A stretch of 64,000 bases of DNA, from assembly GCA_963725035.1 (NCBI GenBank), contig CAVRWX010000019.1:1-64000 (forward strand), read 5' to 3'. This document shows positions 51,754 to 58,148 of this stretch, piece by piece; the first letter of the stretch is position 1, and the number at the start of each line of letters is the position of its first letter. The notes beneath the pieces were generated by a model. The model did no database searches, was not told where the DNA came from, and saw only the letters and a list, made by a program, of their open reading frames with translations. This stretch comes from JALZKA01 sp963725035. Lineage in GTDB: Bacteria > Actinomycetota > Thermoleophilia > Solirubrobacterales > 70-9. The position numbers and the translations under genes were made by a program.

Positions 51754-52682
51754 GCGCCGGGGATCTCAGCGCCGAGCAACTCGTAGAGCGGGTTCAGGTT
51801 CTCCAGGCGCGACTGGAGGACCTGGGCGACCCGCGCGCGCAGGCGGCTGCCGAAGAGCTCGTCGGCGCGATCGTCGAGCTCTATGGCGAGGGCATGCGTC
51901 GCATCGTCGAGACGCTCGAGAACGCGGGCGACGGCGCCTTGCCGATCCGCGATGCGTTGGCCGAGGACGGCGTCATCGCCAGCCTCCTCCTCATCCACGA
52001 CCTCTACCCCGTGCCGCTCGACGAGCGCGTCATGGAGGCGCTCGACCAGGTGCGCCCGTACCTCGACTCGCACGGCGGCGGCGTCGAGCTGCTCGAGGTC
52101 ACGGACGGCGTGGCGCGCATCCGCCTCGAGGGAAGCTGCAAGACCTGCCCCGCGTCTTCCGCGACGCTCGAGCTGGCCGTGAAGCAGGCGCTCGACGAGG
52201 TCGCCCCCGACCTCGAGGGCCTCATCGTCGAGGGCCTCGCCGACTCCGAGCCCGAGCCATCGACGGGCTTCGAGCTGCCCGTCCTTCAGGTCTCCGCAAA
52301 CGGCGACCAGGAGGAACCCGCATCGAAGGCGGCGCAGGCGCAGGCGGCGTTCAACTCGTCGAACGGCGGCGCCTGGCACGCCCTGGCCGCGGGCGAGTCG
52401 GTCGCGGAAGGCCGCATCCAGGCTGCCGAGGTTGGCGGCACCACCCTGGCTGTCGCCCGCATCGACGGCACCCTCCTTGCGTTCCTCGACTGCTGTCCGG
52501 CGTGCAGCTCGCCCGTCTCCACCGGCACCCTCCTCGGCGGCACCCTCGCCTGTCCCGAGTGCGGCGCCTCATTCGACCTTCCCAGAGCCGGGCTCGCCAC
52601 CGACGGCGGCGCGCAGCTCGATCCCGTCCCGCTCCTCGCCGACGCCGGCGGGGTCAGGGTCGCCCTGCCGCAGACCGCATGA
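51750..52682 (+). CDS. NifU-domain / Rieske-like fusion protein of hydrogenase operon (probable CTG start)
   Basis: About 310 residues. A helical N-terminus is followed by a NifU C-terminal domain (YLDSHGGGVELLEV, then GSCKTCPASSATLELAVKQAL with its CxxC near 129-132) and a C-terminal Rieske-like domain with CCPACSSPVSTG and LACPECGASFDL. In a true Rieske site each motif has a His; here both are CxxC, so the cofactor may be an all-Cys cluster or a single metal. A NifU-type iron-sulfur protein follows the structural genes of mycobacterial Hhy hydrogenase and probably takes electrons from it. No ATG or GTG fits; CTG 51750 overlaps the large-subunit stop (CTGA). Confidence 0.82.
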   Translation: MSAGDLSAEQLVERVQVLQARLEDLGDPRAQAAAEELVGAIVELYGEGMRRIVETLENAGDGALPIRDALAEDGVIASLLLIHDLYPVPLDERVMEALDQVRPYLDSHGGGVELLEVTDGVARIRLEGSCKTCPASSATLELAVKQALDEVAPDLEGLIVEGLADSEPEPSTGFELPVLQVSANGDQEEPASKAAQAQAAFNSSNGGAWHALAAGESVAEGRIQAAEVGGTTLAVARIDGTLLAFLDCCPACSSPVSTGTLLGGTLACPECGASFDLPRAGLATDGGAQLDPVPLLADAGGVRVALPQTA

Positions 52683-53393
52683 CCGAGAACGCAAACGGGA
52701 ACGGCAACGGCGCCCTCGACCGGCTGACTCAGAATCGCAAGCGCGCGGACCTGGTGAGCGGCCTTCGGGGGCTGCGGCAGGGGTCAGACCCCAAGCGAGG
52801 GGTCAGACCCCAGGCGAGGGGTCAGACCCCAGGCGTGAGCTCTGTCCCCGAGGAAGTCTGCGACGTCTGCGGCACGCCTATCGCCCACGACCATCGCCAT
52901 CTCCTGCAATCTGTCCGAGCGGCGCATCCTGTGCGCCTGCGAGGTCTGTCTGGCCGAGAAGTCCGCCGAGGCGGAGTACCGGCCCGTTGGGCACCGCGTC
53001 ACGTGGCTCGACGATCTCGAGATGGCCGACGAGATGTGGGCGCGGCTCGGCATCCCGATCGCGCTCGCCTTCTTCACGCAAAACGGCGATACGGGCGAGA
53101 CCGTGGCGTTCTATCCAAGCCCCGCCGGCTCGACCGAGTGCGAGCTCGACCTGGACGCGTGGGCGGATCTCGTCGAGGCCAACCCGAAGCTCGCGGAGCT
53201 AGAGCCCGACGCCGAGGCGTTCATCGTCAACCGCATGTCCGACCCGCCCCAGTACGTGATCGTCCCAATCGACCGCTGTTACGAGATGGTCGGCGCCGTG
53301 AAGATGGCCTGGGAGGGCATCTCTGGAGGCGACGAGGTGGATACGGCGATCGCTGCTTTCTTCCGGCGGTTGCGGGAGGGGTCGCCCGCATGA
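52679..53393 (+). CDS. DUF5947-like hydrogenase-cluster protein with repeat insertion (frameshifted)
   Basis: ATG 52679 overlaps the preceding stop. The N-terminal part passes through three 19-base palindromic repeats (52780-52835), then VCDVCGTPIAHDHRHLL. A break near 52907 leads to LSERRILCACEVCLAEKS, VGHRVTWLDDLEMADEMW and AFYPSPAGSTECELDLDAW, ending at 53393. About 237 residues, with paired CxxC and CxC motifs suggesting a metal site. It resembles the DUF5947 proteins that accompany actinobacterial group 1h hydrogenases (recalled, not searched). Function unknown; probably assembly or electron transfer. Confidence 0.72.
52780..52835. repeat. Three tandem 19-base repeats of GGGGTCAGACCCC inside a gene
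   Basis: The 13-base palindrome begins at 52780, 52799 and 52818, each followed by a six-base spacer (AAGCGA, AGGCGA, AGGCGT). A 19-base unit changes frame each time, so the copies encode GSDP, GVRP and GQTP in turn; three units (57 bases) restore the frame. A further copy lies in the E2 gene at 22385. Confidence 0.85.
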
Positions 53394-54310
53394 GCGAGAC
53401 GAACGGAGCGCCAGCCGCGGAGACGCCGGAGGCGCCACCTACCGACGCGGAGCCGGAGTTCAAGGTCGTAGCGGTTGAGCCTGTCGCTCGGTCGGTCGAA
53501 CCGGCGCTTTCCTTCAAGGGCACGATTGTCGACGCTTCTCAGCGGCCGGTCTATCTGATCGCGCTGACGGCGATCGTCGTCGTCGAGCCGGGGAAGCGCT
53601 CGTATGCGCCAGGTGAGCGCGAGCGCCTGATGGAACTCTTCGGCGGGCCCGAGCGCTGGGCGTCCACCACGGGCGCGTTCCGCTGGGCGGCGACATCGGC
53701 AATGGTCCACGGCTTTACGGGCGAGGGCGAGTTCGAGCTCATCGTGCCGGTCTCCTACGACCTGGAGATCGCCTCCGCCAAGTACTTCGGGGCGCTCGAC
53801 GAGGGCGGAACGGTGCCGCTCCGCTTCCACTTCAACGGCTCGATCCTCTACGAGCGCGGCGACGGCCGCGTCCAGACCACGCCGGTGCCGTGGGATCGCT
53901 CCGAGCGCTTCGAGATGCCGATGGAGGCCTGGACCCGGCTCACCGCCGAGCACCACCCGTACCGGAACTGGGTGCCGCTCCACTCGGAGACCGTCTCCCG
54001 GATCGAGGACTTGAAGGCGAAGATGGGCGCGCCGACCTTCGACGACGCCGTCACCCGGATCATCGACCGGGCCGAACAGGGCGGAACCGAGGAGTCTTTA
54101 CGGAGATGGAGAAGCCGCTCGAGACGCTCGTCGAATCGCTCCTCTACGAGGGCTACGCGCTCTACCCCTACACGCCGACCGCGACCAAGAACGCGACGCC
54201 GACGCCGTTCGGGATCGTCTATCCGCCCGCATACGCCGAGGAGAGTCCGGCGACCTTCGACCACCTGCGCGTCGACTGCGTCCTCCACGTCGCTGAGGAC
54301 GCTGAAGTGA
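53390..54310 (+). CDS. DUF6084-like hydrogenase-cluster protein (3' end uncertain)
   Basis: ATG 53390 overlaps the upstream stop. After an acidic Ala/Pro/Glu-rich 35-residue leader, the domain reads ALSFKGTIVDASQRPVYLIAL, ERERLMELFGGPERWASTTG, FELIVPVSYDLEIASAKYF and HHPYRNWVPLHSETVSRIEDL, a beta-rich protein like the DUF6084 family found beside group 1h hydrogenases (recalled). Conserved sequence ends near 54090. The open frame then continues to 54310 as an Arg/Ser-rich translation antisense in style, overlapping the next gene by 205 bases, so the real stop was probably lost through an indel near 54095. Function unknown. Confidence 0.68.
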   Translation: MSETNGAPAAETPEAPPTDAEPEFKVVAVEPVARSVEPALSFKGTIVDASQRPVYLIALTAIVVVEPGKRSYAPGERERLMELFGGPERWASTTGAFRWAATSAMVHGFTGEGEFELIVPVSYDLEIASAKYFGALDEGGTVPLRFHFNGSILYERGDGRVQTTPVPWDRSERFEMPMEAWTRLTAEHHPYRNWVPLHSETVSRIEDLKAKMGAPTFDDAVTRIIDRAEQGGTEESLRRWRSRSRRSSNRSSTRATRSTPTRRPRPRTRRRRRSGSSIRPHTPRRVRRPSTTCASTASSTSLRTLK

Positions 54311-55278
54311 GCGGGACCGTCCGCTTCCTCCAGACCGCCGGCGATCGCCACGAGGGTGAGGCGCGAATGCTCGAGGTCCCGCCGACGCCTCTCGCCGACC
54401 TCGCCGGCGGCGGCGTCGGCCAGGAGTTCGCATTCGAGGGCGAGCAGCCGGTCGAGGGGCGCATCCGCCTGCGCGCCGACGAGGCGGGCGACGGGCTCGC
54501 GCGGGTTCGCCTGTGCGTCCACAACTCGACTCCCGTCGAGGGCGCGGCCGAGATGACGCGCGGTGAGGCCCTCAAGGCAAGCCTGATCTCCACCCACGTT
54601 GTGATCGAGACCACCGCGGGTCGATTCGCCTCGCCGCTCGAGCGCTCCGGCCCGGCCGGCGAGGCGGTGGCTGAGTGCGACAGCGTCAACTCATTCCCAG
54701 TTCTCGCCGATCCCGAGGACCGCGCCATCCTGGGCGCGGCGATCGTCTTGCCCGACCATCCGTCTCTGTCGCCCCACAGCCTGGGGAACCTTTTCGACAA
54801 CACCGAGATCGAGGAGGCGCTGATCCTCCACGTGAAGGCGCTCTCCGATTCGGAGCGTGAGGAGATCGAGAAGCAGGACCCCGCCGTGCGCGAGATGATC
54901 GCCAAGGCCGAGGGGACGACCGACGAGGACCTGATGCGCCTCCACGGGTTGATGCGCCCCAGTGAAGTGTTCGCGGGCATGCAGGACCCCGGCCCGCCGC
55001 CCGAGCCCGGCCACCCGAACCCCGGCGAGCCCGAGATGGCCGTTCCGCGCGGCACGATCCGCAAGGGCGGCAAGGTGATCCTCCATCCCGGCGAGTCGAG
55101 CCGCGATCCGATGGACACGATGCTCGCGGGACGCACGGCAACCGTCGAGCGGATCTACCGCGACATGGATGACAGGATCCACGTCGGCGTAACCATCGAC
55201 GGCGACGCATCCCAGGAGCTCTTCCGCGAGACCGGCCGCTACATCTTCTTCAAGGGCGACGAGGTGGAACCCGCGTGA
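54106..55278 (+). CDS. Conserved-context hydrogenase-cluster protein, 390 residues, unknown
   Basis: From ATG 54106 the product begins MEKPLETLVESLLYEGYALY. It has a long mixed central domain (FGIVYPPAYAEESPATFDHL, a VRLCVHNSTPVE strand region, DDRAILGAAIVLPDHPSLSPHS near the middle) and a C-terminal SH3-like part with RKGGKVILHPGES and AGRTATVERIYRDMDDRIHVGV. No catalytic motif is recognised. Position between DUF6084 and the maturation protease, with a GTGA overlap onto the protease, argues for a role in building or anchoring the hydrogenase. Confidence 0.68.
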   Translation: MEKPLETLVESLLYEGYALYPYTPTATKNATPTPFGIVYPPAYAEESPATFDHLRVDCVLHVAEDAEVSGTVRFLQTAGDRHEGEARMLEVPPTPLADLAGGGVGQEFAFEGEQPVEGRIRLRADEAGDGLARVRLCVHNSTPVEGAAEMTRGEALKASLISTHVVIETTAGRFASPLERSGPAGEAVAECDSVNSFPVLADPEDRAILGAAIVLPDHPSLSPHSLGNLFDNTEIEEALILHVKALSDSEREEIEKQDPAVREMIAKAEGTTDEDLMRLHGLMRPSEVFAGMQDPGPPPEPGHPNPGEPEMAVPRGTIRKGGKVILHPGESSRDPMDTMLAGRTATVERIYRDMDDRIHVGVTIDGDASQELFRETGRYIFFKGDEVEPA

Positions 55279-55817
55279 ACGCAGAGCTCGTGCCTCAGAT
55301 CCTGGTGGCGGGCGTCGGCAACACCTGGATGAAGGACGACGCGTTCGGCTCGGAAGTCGTCAAGGGCCTCCTCGAGACGGATCTGTCCGAGGGCGTCACC
55401 GTGCTCGACTTCGGCACGGGCGGACTGGATCTCGCGTACGAGCTCATGCGCGGCTACAACGCGATGATCCTTGTCGACGTGAGCCGTCAGGGCGGCGACC
55501 CCGGAACGCTCTACGTCATGGATCCCGACCCGGCCGAGATCAAGGTGATCGGCGACGGCGAGGTCGTCAACCCGCATGGCATGGACCCCCACACCGTCCT
55601 TCGCTTCGTGAAGACGATCGGCGGCTGGCCCGGCCGCGTCGTCGTCGTCGCATGCGAGCCCGCCGTCGTCGAGGAGCACGGCCTGGGCATGTCGCCTGAG
55701 GTCGAGGCGGCGGTCGAGCGCGGGGTGAAGCTCGTCCAGGAAACGGTCGAAGAGCTTCGCGCCGAGGGGTTCAAGGCGGCTGAGGAAGAGGCCGCCAAGG
55801 CGGAGGCCAAGGGCTGA
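55275..55817 (+). CDS. Hydrogenase maturation protease (HyaD/HybD family)
   Basis: A 180-residue endopeptidase from GTG 55275. It begins ILVAGVGNTWMKDDAFG, with the nickel-sensing acidic residue of the family, then VLDFGTGGLDLAYEL (second acidic ligand), and PHGMDPHTVLRF (His ligand); the C-terminal tail is Ala/Glu/Lys-rich. It cuts the C-terminal extension of the large subunit after the DPCLPCGVH motif once nickel is in place. Its stop shares a base with the hypA ATG (TGATG). Confidence 0.9.
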   Translation: MNAELVPQILVAGVGNTWMKDDAFGSEVVKGLLETDLSEGVTVLDFGTGGLDLAYELMRGYNAMILVDVSRQGGDPGTLYVMDPDPAEIKVIGDGEVVNPHGMDPHTVLRFVKTIGGWPGRVVVVACEPAVVEEHGLGMSPEVEAAVERGVKLVQETVEELRAEGFKAAEEEAAKAEAKG

Positions 55818-56230
55818 TGCACGAGCTCTCGATCTCCTCCGCGATCGTCGAGACCGCGATCAAGCACGCCCGAGGTCAGCGGGTGACCGTCGTCGACGTC
55901 CGCCTAGGGCGCCTGCGCCAGGTCGTCCCGGACTCGCTCGCCTTCTACTTCGACATCGTCTCGCGCGAGACGCCGTGCGAGGGCGCGGAGCTTCGGATCG
56001 AGCACGTCGCCTCGTCGCTTCGCTGCCCCGCGTGCTGGTGTGAGTGGGATCCCGCGCCGCCGCCGATGGCAACCCACGAGGAGTACGCCTCGGACGGGCC
56101 GCCCCCTGTGCCTGCATTTCGCTGCCCGACCTGCGGCGAGCCCGGCGAGGTCCTTACAGGCGGCGAACTGGAGGTCGAGTCGATCGAGATCACCGACGAG
56201 GCACCGGCGCCTGAAACCCAGTTGACTTAG
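55817..56230 (+). CDS. hypA: Hydrogenase nickel incorporation protein HypA
   Basis: A 137-residue HypA starting MHELSISSAIVETA (His2 binds nickel). The zinc site is formed by CPAC and CPTC, but the loop between the pairs is unusually long (about 36 residues, Pro-rich, including WCEWDPAPPPMATHEEY). A C-terminal strand follows. It delivers nickel to the large subunit with HypB. The long zinc loop is a deviation from the usual roughly 115-residue protein. Confidence 0.92.
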   Translation: MHELSISSAIVETAIKHARGQRVTVVDVRLGRLRQVVPDSLAFYFDIVSRETPCEGAELRIEHVASSLRCPACWCEWDPAPPPMATHEEYASDGPPPVPAFRCPTCGEPGEVLTGGELEVESIEITDEAPAPETQLT

Positions 56231-56238
56231 GAGGAGCG

Positions 56239-56916
56239 ATGCACCGCACGAAGATCAAGGTCGCAGAGGACGCGCTCGACGCGAACGAGACGATCGCTCG
56301 CGCCAATCGCGACGACTTCGACCGTAACCGGGTGCGCGTCGTCAACCTGATGAGCGCACCTGGCGCCGGCAAGACGACTCTCCTCGAGGCCTCGCTTCGC
56401 GACTTCGACCTCCGCGTTGGAGTGCTCGAGGGCGACGTGCAGGGCTCGATGGACGCCGACCGCATCGCCCACCTCCACATCCCCGTTGTTCAGCTCAACA
56501 CCGGCAACGGCTTCGGCGGCGAGTGCCATCTGGACGCCAACATGGTTCGCTCGGCGATCCCCGACATCGACCTCGAGGCAATTGACCTCCTGGTGATCGA
56601 GAACATCGGCAACCTCGTCTGCCCCGCGGAGTTCCGGGTCGGCGAGGACGTGCGCGCGATGATCACCTCCGTGACCGAAGGCGAGGACAAGCCGCTCAAG
56701 TACCCGCTGATGTTCCGCGCCTGCGAGCTGGTCGTGATCAACAAGGTGGACCTCCTGCCGCACCTCGAGTTCGACACCGATCGCCTGCTGGCGAACATCG
56801 AGACCGTCAACCCCGGTGCCCGGACGATGCTCGTCTCGGCGAAGACCGGCGAGGGCGTTGACGGGTTCCGCGAGTGGCTCGCGGGGGTTCCGCAGCGCGC
56901 CGAGGCGGTCGCCTGA
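56239..56916 (+). CDS. hypB: Hydrogenase nickel GTPase HypB
   Basis: A 225-residue GTPase preceded by AGGAGGAG. P-loop SAPGAGKTTLLEASL, switch region VLEGDVQGSMDADRIA, the metal-site LNTGNGFGGECHLDA, IENIGNLVCPAEF and the base-specificity NKVDLLPHL. The N-terminal His-rich nickel-storage arm and CxxCGC motif of some HypB proteins are absent. It drives nickel transfer with HypA. Its TGA overlaps the probable CTG start of the SIS-domain gene. Confidence 0.95.
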   Translation: MHRTKIKVAEDALDANETIARANRDDFDRNRVRVVNLMSAPGAGKTTLLEASLRDFDLRVGVLEGDVQGSMDADRIAHLHIPVVQLNTGNGFGGECHLDANMVRSAIPDIDLEAIDLLVIENIGNLVCPAEFRVGEDVRAMITSVTEGEDKPLKYPLMFRACELVVINKVDLLPHLEFDTDRLLANIETVNPGARTMLVSAKTGEGVDGFREWLAGVPQRAEAVA

Positions 56917-58145
56917 GCGCGCCAGCGCCTGCGCTCGCGGAGCGCCTCGACGAGCTGACCAGGGTCCGGACCCAGGCGAACCAGGCGTTCTTCGACGCAC
57001 AGGCCGAGCCGATTGCGCGCTGCTGCCATCGCATGGCGGAGCGCTTCGCCCGCGGCGGTCGCCTGGTCGCCTTCGGCGGGACGCCGGTCGCTCGCTCCGA
57101 TGCCCGCCACGTCGCGGTCGAGTTCGTCCATCCGGTGATCGTCGGCAAGCGCGCACTACCCGCCATCGGCCTCGCGTCGGAGGGCGGAGATCTGGTCCCG
57201 CAGGCGAAAGCTGTCTGCGAGCCGGACGACATCGCTATCGCGTTCGGCTGCGAGGAAGGAGGACCGGGCGCGAAGGGCGCGCGGGACGCTCTCATCCACG
57301 CACGTCACACGGGATGCCTCACGATCTCCTTCGGTGGCGACTCGGCAGCCGAATGGGAGTTCTCGCCGTCCGCCGATCTCGACGCCTTCGTCCGCCAGGA
57401 GCTGGTCGAAACGCTCTATCACCTGCTCTGGGAGCTCGTCCACGTCTTCTTCGACCACCGCGGCCTTCTGGAGGGGCGCGACGCCCGGCAGGTCCACGAT
57501 CCCGGCGCGTCCAGCTTCCTCTACCCGTTCCTTTCCGAGGCACAGACCGATCTGGAGCCGGTCGTCGCCGACGTGCGCGCCTCCGTTCTTCTCAAGGCCG
57601 AGGAGATCGGCGCGCTCCGCGAGCAGACGCTCACCGACAACCGCGCCGAGCTGACCGCCGCCGCCGTGGCGCTCCGGGACGCGTTCGAGTCCGGCGGGCG
57701 GCTCCTCACGTTCGGCAACGGCGGCTCGGCCACCGACGCGATGGACGCCGCCGCCGACTTCCGGGTCCCGCTTCCGGACGGGGGCGGAGAGCCGCGGCGG
57801 GCGCTCGACCTCACCGAGGACACCTCGATCATCACCGCGGTCGCCAACGACGTCGGAGTCGAGGCGATCTTCCAGCGCCAGGTGATCGCGCACGGGCGGG
57901 CCGGCGACGCCGCCCTCGCTCTCTCGACCTCGGGCAACTCTCTGAACATCATCGACGCGCTCGCCGAGGCGCGCAAGCGTGAGATGCTCACGATCGCGAT
58001 GGTGGGATACGACGGAGGACAGATCGCTCAGAACGCGCTCGCGGACCACGTGATCGTCACCCGCTCCCAGCACATCCCGCGCATCCAGGAGGCGCAGGCA
58101 AGCGCCTACCACGTGCTCCGCGAGCTGGTCGAGTTGGCGGCGTGA
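56913..58145 (+). CDS. Double SIS-domain (GmhA-like) protein in hyp cluster (probable CTG start)
   Basis: About 410 residues from CTG 56913 (CTGAGC, overlapping the hypB stop; GAGGCGG seven bases upstream). Two SIS domains: an N-terminal degenerate one (GGRLVAFGGTPVARSDARH) and a C-terminal one with the phosphoheptose-isomerase pattern LLTFGNGGSATDAMDAA, LSTSGNSLNIIDAL. GmhA-type enzymes isomerise sedoheptulose-7-phosphate, but no heptose genes are present and the gene lies between hypB and hypF. A sugar-phosphate-derived or regulatory role in hydrogenase maturation is possible; unknown. Confidence 0.75.
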   Translation: MSAPAPALAERLDELTRVRTQANQAFFDAQAEPIARCCHRMAERFARGGRLVAFGGTPVARSDARHVAVEFVHPVIVGKRALPAIGLASEGGDLVPQAKAVCEPDDIAIAFGCEEGGPGAKGARDALIHARHTGCLTISFGGDSAAEWEFSPSADLDAFVRQELVETLYHLLWELVHVFFDHRGLLEGRDARQVHDPGASSFLYPFLSEAQTDLEPVVADVRASVLLKAEEIGALREQTLTDNRAELTAAAVALRDAFESGGRLLTFGNGGSATDAMDAAADFRVPLPDGGGEPRRALDLTEDTSIITAVANDVGVEAIFQRQVIAHGRAGDAALALSTSGNSLNIIDALAEARKREMLTIAMVGYDGGQIAQNALADHVIVTRSQHIPRIQEAQASAYHVLRELVELAA

Positions 58146-58148
58146 GCG

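Noticed and set aside
52780..52835. CRISPR array
   Set aside because: Only three copies, units of 19 bases with 6-base near-identical spacers, inside a coding region and with no cas genes. It is a tandem palindrome repeat.
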